Source: Pyrocephalus nanus (Eukaryota > Chordata > Aves > Passeriformes > Tyrannidae). From it: DNA of 64,000 bases. The notes under the pieces are model-generated. The model was not told where the DNA came from, did not search any database, and saw only the letters and a list, made by a program, of their open reading frames with translations. The translations under genes were made by a program, and so were the position numbers. Below, piece by piece: positions 9,900 to 21,900 of the stretch; within the stretch, counting starts at the first letter, position 1, and each line of letters begins with the position of its first letter. Location of the stretch: contig CM076259.1 in NCBI GenBank assembly GCA_038380795.1, positions 65,997,741-66,061,740 of the forward strand. The letters run 5' to 3'.

Positions 9900-11180
9900 T
9901 GGTTTAATGTGAGCCTCTCACATGAAAGCAGTGGCTGTGCATCCCCAGCACAGGGCTGGATGGGGAATTGCTGCCGTCTTGGTCGCTCTCACACGCCCTG
10001 CCTACCCCGGCACTTCAGCGCTAAAGCGCTAGAGCATCCTTTGCCGGCTTTACACCCTCGCGTCAGGGAGCCCTGCTGGCTCCCAGGGTACTCACCGCCT
10101 GCGTACAAGGGCAGGATTTAACTCCAGGGAGTATCCCTCTGTTCTGCCCCCTCATCCCCACGGGCAATGGGTGTTATCTCAGGGGATGCTAACTGATGCT
10201 CTGACCAAGGACACACTGTACTGGGAGATGCAAAAACCGACGGCTTGGGAGCCCTCTCATCTTTTCCCTCCCTCCTCCCCTGCAGCCGACACACACACAA
10301 ACACACGTACCCACACTCCCACCCACACCCACGCACAAGCGCGTATATGTAAATTGCAAAAAAACAAACGCCAATTAAGCTACTTGCTTATTTACTTTTT
10401 TTTTTTTTCCTGAAGTCGCTGTTCTGACTTCAGAAAAGACGTTTCGAAGTCAGTAACTAAAACAACACTTCTGTTGATTAGAGCCTCTCGGTCGCGTTGC
10501 TGCTACCAGAGCCACATAGTGAAACGGGTCGGGTCGCGTTCCGTTCCCGGGCTGCCTCAGAATGGATGGATGGATGCAGCAGTGGCTGGACACTGTGTGC
10601 TGACATTCACCTGACAACTGACAGCCGAGAGGGAGAGCTGCAGCGCGGGGAGGAAATGATAACCAACTTCCCTGCGTGAATTAAATGAGGGCTGGCATAG
10701 ACAAGTGATGTTTGAGTTTAGACTTGGGCTCTCATTAGAGGTCCTCAGTCCAACGTGTTAATTCACCTACCAACAGGTAGGGAAAGTCGCTCGGAGCAAT
10801 AATTATGAAGTACAAAGCCCCTGCCACTAAATTATGTTAAAGCGTTGATCTAATCTGAGCTGCCCTTTCCCGTGCCTTCCCCCCTTCACAGAGTTAGTTC
10901 GCTCAGCCGCTCCCTCCCTCGCTCCCAACCCAGGCTAGTCGGAACACTGGGAGCCGGCACGAAGTTCAGTGCTCCTGGCTCTCCAATGCGCACCCCGGTC
11001 TCTGTCGGTGCTGGGGGACCGGTCTTCCTGATCCACGCCCGAGAGCCGTGGAGAGCGGCGGAATCCTCCTCCCTCCCTCCTTCCGTCCCTCCCTCCCACG
11101 GCCCCGCCGAGCCCTCGGTGCCGCCGCCCGCCGGGCGCTGAGAGGGGCGGTGGATCGGCTGCCGCTCCAGCACCGATTGC
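9900..11180. promoter_or_regulatory. Second GC-enriched block upstream of DACH1
   Basis: GC content rises again in three pulses (about 9905-10110, 10470-10640 and 10870-11175) with moderate CpG content. A CA-rich stretch lies at 10288-10338. Between the pulses, 10690-10870 looks like single-copy conserved sequence with TTAATTC and ATAATTATG cores. It may be a CpG-rich enhancer or an alternative promoter about 5 kb upstream. No ORF here resembles a protein family. Confidence 0.35.
10288..10338. repeat. Imperfect (CA)n/(CCCA)n microsatellite
   Basis: A CA-rich stretch with interspersed CCCA and CGCA units, directly beside a C/T-rich segment (10260-10280). Confidence 0.75.
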
Positions 11181-11239
11181 TTCCTTTATAAAAATAATAA
11201 TCGTAACAACAAAAAACAAATGCACATTGCCTTCTTATA

Positions 11240-11259
11240 TTTATTTATTTATTTATTTT
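11240..11259. repeat. (TTTA)n microsatellite
   Basis: About five TTTA units lie just past the GC-rich block that ends near 11180. Confidence 0.85.
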
Positions 11260-11529
11260 AAATACATGAACTGACAGCCTGAGAGACGCAGCCTTTTCCT
11301 CCTCGTGTCACTTAAGTGAATGAAAAACGTTGGAGTAGGGGGGGTTGCCTATTTTATTCCCATATTTCAAAAAATCAGACAAACATTTTTAGTTGTTCTT
11401 CCGGGGAGGGGGAAGGGGGGAGCGTGGGGAGGCGGAGAGGGAGGAAGGATCTTTAAAAGTCCGAGCCCTTGCTTCAAAAGTTTCAGCACAGAGCGGAATT
11501 TTACAGCGAGTTATAAACTCTGCGTAAGA

Positions 11530-11850
11530 GGAGGATGTTATAAATGGAAGTGCTGACACAACCTTAACTATAGCGTGTAAATGGCTATGCTATAATATCC
11601 ATTAAGCAGAAAGAAAAATAAGATGGCTGATCAATAATTTATACAAAGAGTACCAACTGCAGACATAATAACTGTAATGTTTGCAAAGCAATCTCTCGCT
11701 CTCCAGGCTTAACAGTAAACTAGCGGGGCTGTTAATTTCCAAGTTCTACAGGTAAGAATACAAACAAATTACTTAAACTTGTATTTTGCTCGATATTTTG
11801 CATGCCTCGGTAGGATAAAATACAATTTAATTACGATGCAACTTGGGCTG
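11530..11850. promoter_or_regulatory. Candidate conserved non-coding element
   Basis: The sequence is single-copy with balanced AT-rich composition, GATC/ATCAAT and TTAAC/GTTAAT cores and no simple repeats. It also contains a strong + strand splice-donor match, CAG|GTAAGA, at 11749-11757. Together with 12060-12420 it forms the least repeat-like part of the upstream flank. Function is inferred only. Confidence 0.28.
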
Positions 11851-12059
11851 ATTGAGGAGCCTCCCCCTCTCTCTCCCTTTCCTCCTGCCCGCCTGCCTGT
11901 TTCTCCGAGAGGACCAGTTCTTGGGCAAAGCTCCGCCCGAGAGAAAGGAACAGGTTGCTTGGACGGGCGTTGTAAACGGGTCCACTTTTGGGTCACTATA
12001 GTTCTTCGGAGAGTTATTCATACATGGAAACAAAATGAAGCCATTTAACTTCAAAAGAA

Positions 12060-12420
12060 AGTTATAAGGTTTTCCAGTGCCACGAGCTGAAACACAATAC
12101 CCCCACTGGCCCGATAAGCATCAGCTGTCCGAGGACAATGCACTAGCGCTTTCCATGCATCAGGCTACCGGGAAAAAAAAATCTGCTTTAGGGAAAACCA
12201 ATGCGTCTTCCACTATCATAAGCAGAGACTCGACGAGCAACTGATCTCTTCATTTGCATGGGAGCGTTATCTCCCATTTCTGTCTTCTGTATTTAGGTAA
12301 CAAAGCAGAGGAACAAAGTCTCAAAGTTGCTAAGTAGACTCCAATAACGTGCCCAGGTATTTTTTTTCATGTCTCTTGCAATAGGACCAAAGAGATTCCC
12401 TGTTAAATAACAAGAGAGAA
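12060..12420. promoter_or_regulatory. Candidate conserved non-coding element
   Basis: Non-repetitive sequence with CAGCTG at 12123-12128 and an octamer-like ATTTGCAT at 12252-12259, between two GC-enriched blocks. It is flagged for its regulatory-element-like composition and not from any alignment. Confidence 0.25.
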
Positions 12421-12599
12421 ACATGTCAGTGAAGGGGACTTGTTAAAAATTCCCCCGACCCCAGCCTAGACAAAATAAAGTTATGTCGCCAACCACACCA
12501 AAAGAAGCTCAAATTTAAAGTGGCGTGCACGGCACTTCAACAGCTTTCAGCTATGCTTTTTGGGGACATCACGGGTGTTTTGTGTAGTAAAAACACAGT

Positions 12600-13280
12600 A
12601 GCAAAGGGAGCGACACCTTATTTCGGAGCCCTCAGCCGTGACGCGAGGGGCTGCACTGTGGGGTGCTGCTTAAAAAAAAAAAAAAAAAAAAAAAAAAGGC
12701 AGTAATTTGTCTGGTGCTTGCTTGCCAGTGACCTCTGCCAGCTCAGCTCCAGTAAAGCAACGAGACCTAAATGACAACTGCCTGTAAACTGCACACACAG
12801 AGGGAGTCTTTTCTACTGAAGCAGTAGTCCCCCGCGCCCGGCTGCCCCAATGCCCGGCTGGACGCAATATGGAATATCGGTGCTTAGAGAAATCGAACAG
12901 AAAGTGCAGCGCCCACTAGTGCCCGTGCGTGGGGGGCAGCGCTTCCCTCCGTGCCCTTCCGCGCCCCTCCGAACCCCGCGGCCTCCCCTGGGGAGAAACG
13001 CCCTTTCAGAGGAAGGAAACGCGGGCAGAACTGGGGAAAGAGATACGGACAAAAGAGGTTTAAGCCCACCTGTGACGAAGTGGGTGTTTGTTTCTTCACT
13101 GTCTGAGTGCAAGCTTGGAAAAAGCGGAAATGGAAAAGTTGTCCTTTCCCCTGCTGCTCCCCAGCCACTGCCCCCATCTGTCTGAGGCAGTGTGTAAATG
13201 GGGTGAGTGTTTCATGGGCGGCATATTCACACTCATTATGACTGGAATTGGGGGGGGGCTACCTGGCTATAAAGCCTAGA
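12600..13280. promoter_or_regulatory. Third GC-enriched block upstream of DACH1
   Basis: A CpG-enriched patch centred on 12830-13030 and 13120-13180 within AT-rich surroundings, about 7 kb upstream of the DACH1 start. Open frames across it exist in several phases on both strands, as expected for GC-rich DNA, and none resembles a known protein. Confidence 0.3.
12672..12697. repeat. A26 homopolymer
   Basis: Twenty-six consecutive A, the longest homopolymer in the window, immediately before a GC-enriched block. No SINE or LINE body precedes it, so it looks like simple sequence and not a retroposon tail. Confidence 0.85.
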
Positions 13281-14163
13281 TCGGAAACACGACCACCACC
13301 AGACACATTTCTTTGAGCTCTGTACACTGACACTTGCAGAACTATGGAAGACCTGTGAGATATTTCCATTAGGCCCCTTTTTCTTCTCAGGTGTTTGGGG
13401 ACTGCGTTTTGGGGGATTTGTTTATTCGTTTACATACATCAGATATTGTTAATGGGCAACATTTAAATTTTGTTGGAAACTGTCTGATCTCCGTGATTTG
13501 CAGATGAAAATGAACTTTGCAAGGAAGGCGACACAGAGCCCTCTTGTCTGGATAGAAGACACCAAGTACATAAGCTCAAAATACACTTTCACAGTGACAC
13601 TGAATGTCTCCTATATTTGCTTGTTTTTTGCTGTGCATTGGGGTACTGGATAATGTTCCCAGTTGGATCCAAGCACTTACAATGGTGTCCAGCATAATAT
13701 GATTTCCCATTAAGGGTTCCTAAAGCTGTAAGAGGCAGCTTTGGATTATATCACACACAATGGGGCACAACCTACAGGAATGGACTAGTCCTGTCTACTT
13801 CTAACTCTATCTTTAAAAGCTTTCACTAAATCATTGTTTCACGTCATGTAAATGTCTTAAGATACTGAGACCTTGTTTAGCCAAAAAGGAAAACTGCAAA
13901 TATGTTCTCAAGTACCTCGGGCTTAATGTCTAAAGTCATCCAGGGATGATGAAAAGCAGTCTCTTCTCTACCTCTGTTTGACAGATACATCTTTTCCTTT
14001 ACTGTTGCTGCGAATTCTTCATCTATAATAAGAACTAAAATATACACCTAAATAATTGTCTATGTCAGAAATTTATTACAAACCCAAAAATGAGGAAGGC
14101 ACTGAATACCAAACTACTTGAATATAATTTGCAGAAAGTCCTAATTTTCTCTACTTTCTCATT

Positions 14164-14187
14164 AAAAAAAAAAAAAAAAAAAAAAAA
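14164..14187. repeat. A24 homopolymer
   Basis: Twenty-four consecutive A in AT-rich intergenic DNA, without a recognised retroposon in front. Confidence 0.85.
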
Positions 14188-17100
14188 GGACTTATTTTAA
14201 AACAGGATAACACTTGGCATAGATATAAAACATTTTTAAAAAGTTCCTGTGTCTTTATGATAGGTATAATGTTGTAGTAGGGCCAAAATAAGCTCCCTTG
14301 AAATATACACCATTGATTATGGATAATGACAAAAGACTTTTATTAAGACTATTTCTTTGAATTTATAAACAGCATAACTTCTGTGTTATCTGTTCACCTT
14401 CAGTGTTCAGTGATTTACATGCAATTGAAATTTATTACTCCCAATACTGGACTTTAGGGGTATGTATTTGAGTGCTTATGCAAATTAAATTATTGGAATA
14501 CTTATTCTATAAAAATAGACTTATGAAGATAGCAATTCCTCAATATATTCTTAGCTTTATGTGCAGCTATAGTTCTATAAGTAGGTACTTAACACTGGAA
14601 AGCAAGAAGCTGAGTCACGAAAGAATAAAAAGAAGAAAATCACATTTTATCCTTATACTTTGAAAAGAAAAGGAAATTTTCAGGGAAAAGCAGTGAATAT
14701 ATTTGAGTAAGAAACAAATTTAAGAAAATCATAAACATATAAAAAGAGATTAATCACAATAATTAAATTTTATCCATACAAAATACTTTTTAGTCAAAGT
14801 ATATACTAGCAAGTTGTTTTCATTAAAACTTGTTCTTCTAAATACGTGAGTATAAACTTTAGATGTGAACTTCAAAACAAGAAAAATGAACTACCACCGT
14901 CTAAATTGCTTTAATCTAGCTGGTTAGAAAGAGTTTTAATAGCTGTGCTTTTGCTTAATTACACCCTTCAATCTGATGATCAGTCTCATTCACTTGAGGA
15001 TTATTCTGTTTTCACACGTGAAGAGGGATAGGGCAACTTAGATCCACAAAAAACTTCAGGTCCCACACTCATACTACCAATTGTCTCATAACTTAGTAGG
15101 TGCCAAAATCACTTAGTGCATAATTCACCAAGTGCATAGGTTTCCTTTGCTGGATGTACAGACAGAAGCACAAATTTCAGAGCTAATTTTTATTTTGAAG
15201 AGAGAGTTCATGCCTAAACACAATCTTTGCTTGGGTTCACTGCATTCGCACAAGTGGGCCTCCAGGGAAGGTTAAGGTGAAATGAGGCTTCTGCATCCAT
15301 ATTTATATATTCTGTGGTACAGCTAATAACCAGTTGGGCAGGTCACTTCCAGGGTAGGAAAGCAGTTCTCATGCATGCATCTTCTATTGTTCCCACAGGA
15401 CAAGAGAACTAAGCCATGTTTCCTACATGGCAGCAGTGAACGTGAGCAATCAAATATGAAGTCTATAGTAAGGTTTCTCTGGTTCTTCCTTGGAAAATGT
15501 AGGCCAGTTGACCATTATATTATTACCAGGAGGAAGATCTCCAAGTAGACTCTCTTACTTCTCAAGGAAAATGTGTCACAAGATTTTAAGGGCTTTGTTC
15601 AACCACACTTGCTGTTGGGCTGTACAGTGTTTTCACTGTTAATGTCATGGAGTACACTATGCTGATAATAAAGACCTTTTGTTCTCTGCTAAATTTGTTC
15701 TGTTTTGAAAGTGGAGCTCCTAAGTAGCTTAGATACTTCTAAAATGTTCTTCTGCGGCTTTTACTTTCTGTTATAATCTGTTCTATCTACGACTATAAAG
15801 CTGTACTCTAAACTAACATTTTCTTAACAGCACTGAGTTTTATTTTTTTACTATCAAGCTGAAACAATTACGAGGAAAATAATGCCTATAGCAGTATATA
15901 TAATCAAGAAAATGTTTTCTTGAGTGTTTTGTTTCCTGCTTAGAACTCAGCACACAGTTTACAAGTAAGGGCTGATAGCTGAATTTGTTTAAATACAGTG
16001 ATACATAATGGCTGCAGTAAACACAGTTTTGGAGGCTAGGTTTATGCTAGCAAATTACACTCGCCTGGGAATGTTCCCATGCAATAAAGCCAACTAGCAC
16101 ATATGCCTATTTGTAAACTTCTCCTGTTCAAAAGAGGGTAGTGGCAGCAGCCTGCCAGTTGGGAAGGGTCTCTGGGATGTGTAGCCTCCCTCTCCCTCAA
16201 ACTGAACTGGGTTTTAGGATGCATAGAATATGCCAAGGGCCATTCAAACAGTTTTACAGTGTAGACCATCACATTCCAGGACCTGGGAATATTGGTGGCA
16301 CTGTGTAATTTACTAGTGCGAATGTAGCTTCAATTGTTTTATATTACATTAACTGTCTTAAAATATATATATTCCTGTTGGACATTTTTATAAGTACAAG
16401 CTCTTGATTTCTCAGTCTTTACATGGGAAACATTTCTGTAGATTTCTAGAAATGAAATCTTAAAATAAAAATTTCCCTCATTAGTGAGGAATCCAGCCTC
16501 AGCCTATAATTAGGAAAGAAAAAGGAAGTAAAATTATAGTACAAGAGTAGCTTGCTAAAATGCTCCCTAAAACAGTTTTTTCCAATGGCATTAAAGTATT
16601 ACTCATGAATACAGGGACTGCTTAATTAATTTAGCAGCCTGGGCTAGAGATTCAGGTTTTTTTGTTTGAATGCTTTTGTGCTGGGTATTTGAAGCTGAAA
16701 ATGTAAACATGAATGCATTTTCTATAAGAGTCTTCTAGAAAAAATGTTAGGGAAGGCAGGGCACATTCTTTGCTGGATTTTGTGTTAGATTCTTTACACT
16801 CAACATTACTCCCAGAAACCAGTCTGGAGAAGTTAGTGTCTTCTTGCAACAGGTTACTGCTGTTAAATTTATAAGGCTATTTGTAACTTTTATTGATAGG
16901 AACACTGTAAAAAGGCATTATGCAAAGGGAACAATGCATTTATTTGTGTGTTTTTCCCTAGTTAATATGAACTAACATCGTACTGGCCTATCTGGGAGTC
17001 ACATAGATGCGATGTCTTGTACTTCTTTTTACAGCTGTAGCTTGTTTTGAATGGTCAGACATATATAAAATGACAGAAGAAGGATTATTCTTTAGAATTT

Positions 17101-17759
17101 TCACTTTGTCATTTACAAATCAGTGACGTTTACATCTGTCTTAACATATTAGTGAAGTGGCCTGTAAAGGATGACGGTGTTACAGACTGAGCTGAAAAAC
17201 AATATTGAATAGAAAAGTATTTCTAGTTTTACTCAGAACCGGCAGATACTATGAATGATATACTTGACACTTCAAAAATAATAACACACCAAAAAATCAG
17301 GAAGAAAATTACTTTTTGGCTCAGTCTTTCTGTCAATTGGTATTTTTCCCCCAAAAAGAATTTCAGGGTCAGTTTTGATAATCTAATCTACAAAGGAGAA
17401 TAAAATCTTACTTTCTTCCACTTGAACAGCTTTCGGATAGCAATTACTAATTGGAGGTCTTTAGAAAGATTTATTTGGGAAATGGTTGACTTTCTTTCTA
17501 CATCTTGCTTTCCCACGGACAATGTTTTTAGGACTCATCTCAGAAACATTTTTTGATGAGAAAACCCCTAATTATTGATGGAAAGAAAAAACACCCAAAC
17601 TTACAGTCTGTAATTCATCTCAGTACTCAATGGTTTCTCACATAAATTCTAACTATCTCCAGTTCATTGCCTTCCTTCTTTGGGGAGACTATAATAATGC
17701 AGAAAGAAACATTGTTATTTCTGGCAGCTGAGTTATAGTACAAAACTTGGTTAATTAAA

Positions 17760-18010
17760 AAATCTAGGCAAACAGGTCCTTGTGTCTGCGAGAAGTCTGA
17801 GCTCTCTTTAGGGCTCAGTTATTTCCCTGATAACCACCGATTATCTCTTTTGCAGAAGCAATTCCAATAAGGCAAAGGTGCCCTCTGTAGGGGACGGGCT
17901 GTAAATGACGATGGGGAGCTGGTGTTTAATATTTACAGAAAGCTACAGAAGAGAGTAACTTCTTAGCAGTCTGGCTCTCTGAGTAGCGCTAAAGACTAAA
18001 TATTACATAC
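17760..18010. promoter_or_regulatory. Candidate conserved non-coding element
   Basis: A locally GC-balanced, non-repetitive segment in an AT-rich desert. It has paired GATA-type sites on both strands (CTGATAA and TTATCT, 17835-17850) and CpGs retained near 17898-17910 and 17986. Called from composition and motifs only. Confidence 0.3.
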
Positions 18011-18830
18011 AAACAAAGCAGTGCAAAAAATAGCAGAAAATCCCTCTTTAAAATACAGTAAAAAACAATACTCTCAAATGTGGATAACAAGTAACAGTTT
18101 TGTAATAACCTGCCCCAATGCTAAATATGTAGTGCAGTGAAAACTGAGCCGCAGGAATCTCCAGAATAAAAGGAAATATGAATTTAAGTCAAAAGAACTT
18201 TATAGAAATAATAGAATTCAGAAAGCAAAGCTCTTAAAAAGTCTCTGTAGCATGCACTCCTAAAAAGTTTACCACAAAGCAGATTCATTAACCGTCCCAG
18301 GTGGCTAGCATATTGCTTGCTAAGAAATTGCCTTTGTTAGCATACCCAGAGACACATCTTAACTGGTTTGCAGAATCTCTAGTGGCTATTTGCAATTTTT
18401 TGGGGAATTCTTTCCTCAATTTATAATGGCAGCTAATGCCAGCCCAGAGTTGTTGTAGTTCATTGCTCATTATTAATTATTTTTTAGGCCTCACTTTTAT
18501 AATTCATAAAGATGACCTGCAGTTCTTGTTATCTTGATTTTATTTCACTCTGTCTCCTTTTCTTTTTATGTTTTGGGGTGTTTTTAAATTTATATTTACA
18601 CATACTTTCTGAGAAACAATTGTGTTGCATATAGCAGCCTGCATTATTATGTAATGAACTATAACATGGAGTGGGCAAGACTCTTCAGAATTATGATTTA
18701 TCCTCCTTTTGACTTTACTGGAAAGTCAAAGAAGAAGCAGAAAGTCATTCTAGCAGTTAATAAGTTGGGATTACTACAAAAACCTAGGCTGAACCATAGT
18801 TTCGAAAGTGAATATCAGTGTTGTAAATGT

Positions 18831-18855
18831 ACAGTCTATCTTAAATATAGACTGT
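18831..18855. repeat. Short inverted repeat
   Basis: Nine-bp perfect arms, ACAGTCTAT and ATAGACTGT, flank a 7-bp loop. A third copy of the ACAGTCT core follows at 18861-18867. Confidence 0.7.
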
Positions 18856-18979
18856 AAACATACAGTCTGCTTCTAAACATGACTGTGAAGAGAAGGATGG
18901 GTTTCAATCACTTGTGGAAAAGTTAAGGATAATAAATTCTAAAACCTATGGATTGATAATGGTGTTTGAGATTTTTTTT

Positions 18980-18999
18980 TTAATGATCTAGATCATTAA
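18980..18999. repeat. 20-bp perfect palindrome
   Basis: TTAATGATCTAGATCATTAA reads the same on both strands with no spacer. Each half carries a TAAT-type core, so it could bind a homeodomain dimer. Confidence 0.75.
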
Positions 19000-21900
19000 T
19001 AAGTGTCCATTTTCCTAGTTCATAACATCAAGCCTGACTGCCTTTCAGAAGCAGGGTTGAAGGAAAGGGAAAATGTACACCTACGGCATTGTCTTTCTTA
19101 ATCAAAGTCTCTGGTCAAAGAGAGCTTGTTCCTTTCTTTACTCGCTGTTGGAAATACTTGTGTAAGAGGCATATCACATATTTGAACCACATAAAGATCA
19201 GATCAATGCTATCTTTTGTTTTAATTAATATCTGAAACAGTAAGCTCTATTCCTTCAGTCCATCAAATAGCATTGAACCTCCCAGTCTCATTTTAAGAGA
19301 AGTAATTTCACTACACTACTTCTTGATCTTCAGGGCATGCTTCCAAGTATATTTACATAAATAAATGTTCAGGGGATGACTGAGATTATGGAGTTTTGTG
19401 GACCTTTGACGTGCCCTCTTCACATCCTGTTGCTTACCCTGTGAATCAGATCTGACACATAGCAGGGTATGTGTTCCTTCTCTCATAGCCAAAATTAATG
19501 CAGCCTAGAGGACAAAAGTGTGGATCCTAACTCAATGGGGAAATGCTTGTAGATACTGCTGTACTATGTGGATGTCCTTCACAGGTGAAATGACTTTCTT
19601 TTTTCCCTGGCATAAAGCATGTTTACACTCCAGAGTAAACACTGTCTTACCCTGCTTAATTTTTGCATCTTTAATGGAAGTCCATTGAATGTATATCCAG
19701 AAATCTGAAATTTACCTCACAGTAGGTCTCTTAAAAGTTTTTCTTGGTGCTATCAAACCCTTCAGCTAAACATAGGACAAATATCCAAGGCTATTTTTTT
19801 CTTTTACTAGACATCTTGACTGTGTCTAGACATGTAAGCTAGATCCTTCTAGTTTACTTTATTGAACCTTACTGCCCTCTTATAAGACTGTATTTGCAGT
19901 TGCAATAGTATTATTGTATTTTTTTGGATGATATATAATAGATTTAATAGATTTAATTCTGAAAAAGCAATGCTTTTCCACCATTATATTATTTCGAGGT
20001 TTTTTCCCTGTAAGTTTGCTTCTTTTAGATTTTCTTTCCAACTAGAGGCTGACAGATCCTTAGAGTTATTTCATGGCAGCTGGTTCCAGACAGTATTCAC
20101 ACAACCTATCTTTAGATGGGTTATGTGTCAGAGATGGGAGTCTGGTCTCCTTATACCAACAACAAAGAGAAGTATTTATGTTCAGTGCGGAGATTCAGAA
20201 AACTTAAACTATATGCTCTAACTGATATTGTGAAAAAAGTCCCAGGTGAACTGAGACAAGCCTCTGTCATAAGTAGACTGTAAATATGTCAAGTTTTTCT
20301 TTTACTTTAGATACTCAATTTATTTTACAATTTAATCTTCTTTTCCTAATTTCATCAATCATCATTTTCTTGTTGACCAAACTTTTTCTGTTTTAAAACA
20401 GTATTTAAATCATGATCAGCTTTGACCTGAAAAATACTATGGTAAATCTGAACACACAATCTCTTATTTTCTGATATCTTTGTCCTGTTTCCTTGTTTTT
20501 TTTTTTCTACTTTCCTCTTTTTCTTTCTTCCCATAAGCCAAATTTGGGTTATTTCCCGCTGCTGTAGTTGGTTTGACCCTTTATTTCCACATTAAGAACA
20601 TGCAAACTGTAAAGCAGAGTGGCATTGTGCAAAGTCTAAATATCTGTTTGGGTTTTTTTTATCTTTCATTTGTATAGTTTTATTAACTCATACTCAGCTG
20701 TCCACAGTTTTGATACCACTACCCCCAGCACTATTCCTGAATGGCTGCAACTGTCTTTGGGCTCTGTTGTCTAACATTATATTCCTTGGCCCCAGTCCTG
20801 AAAAATTTATACACTAGAGTAATTTTACGCATGAGAGCAGGCCCATTGACTATTGATGCATAATGTTATTCTGGAGTGCATGCATCTTCAGGGCTTGGAA
20901 AATTGCTTTGATTTTACTGGTCAATCATTTCAAAGTATTTGTAATGGGAATCTTTTACCCAATTCTAGATTTTTCTTTTATTGTCTCTGTAAATGGTCAC
21001 AAGTTTTGTACAGTCACATGGACTTGGACATTGATTTGGTGATTTGAATGATTAAATCTACTCTTCATTTCCTATTCATGATGATGACGCCCACAAACAT
21101 GTTAGTATTTGGATGAGATGAATATATTACAGCTTCTTAAGTAATTCTTAAGTAATTTTTTTAATTTTGTGCTGCCGATGGGTGAATCAACAGTAGTTGA
21201 TTCTCATAGCCCACTCCCATCCCATAACCCATTCTCATGATAAAGAATTAGCTATCAGGTCAAACTTTGAAGACTTATATCACAACACCCATAACTAACC
21301 ACATAAATGTGCCTGTGATATATTTATTAATTTAAAGAAATTTCAACTTTTTGTTAATTTACTGCATCCCTTCTGATTTCATCCCTACTGAAATGTTTTC
21401 TTGCTTGATTAGCTACAGAAGATCAAGAGTATGTAGCCCAACAAATATTACAGAGCAATTATGATACAATTACTTATCTGCTTCTATGCCCATCTTTTTA
21501 TTACTGCAATCCCTACAAGTAACCAAAACTCTTTCTTGATCCTTTTTCTAATTTAAACACAACTTATCTAACTGTACAAGGGCCTAAATCCCTGGCTGCT
21601 ATGAATCTCCAGGCTTCTCCTGACTAAACAAAGCAACGTCACTTTTTACCAGCTGAGAAACAGGTTGAATAAATATGAAAGCCAGATTACTACTCTCTCT
21701 CTCTGATGTTCAATATTGATTCCAACATCTTTTCTTTTTGCATTTATTAAATACAATGCATTCACTTCATATCCATAATAAAGTGTTCCTGCTTAAATTG
21801 TAATCTTCTTTATACCTAAGTATTTCTTTTGGGCCTCTGTTTTTACTCTTTGAAGGATGTCCTGTCAATAACATCCTTATGCAGATCTCAGTAATATATG

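Larger units (their letters stand above)
6621..9900. other. Upstream flank of DACH1, AT-rich, no gene found
   Basis: No coding exon or recognisable transposon is visible. A candidate conserved block at 7960-8470 is listed separately. A perfect + strand splice-donor match, AAG|GTAAGT, lies at 8889-8897 and a second GTAAGTG follows ATG at 7746-7755. These could belong to an unannotated divergent transcript, but nothing else supports one. An A21 tract lies at 9778-9798. Confidence 0.6.

Noticed and set aside
12850..13185. 111-codon + strand frame in the third GC-rich block
   Set aside because: Opposite-strand frames of similar length overlap it and no motif is recognisable.
12672..14187. Long A-runs (12672-12697 and 14164-14187) as retroposon tails
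   Set aside because: No SINE, LINE or processed-transcript body precedes them and no target duplication is visible. Treated as simple sequence.
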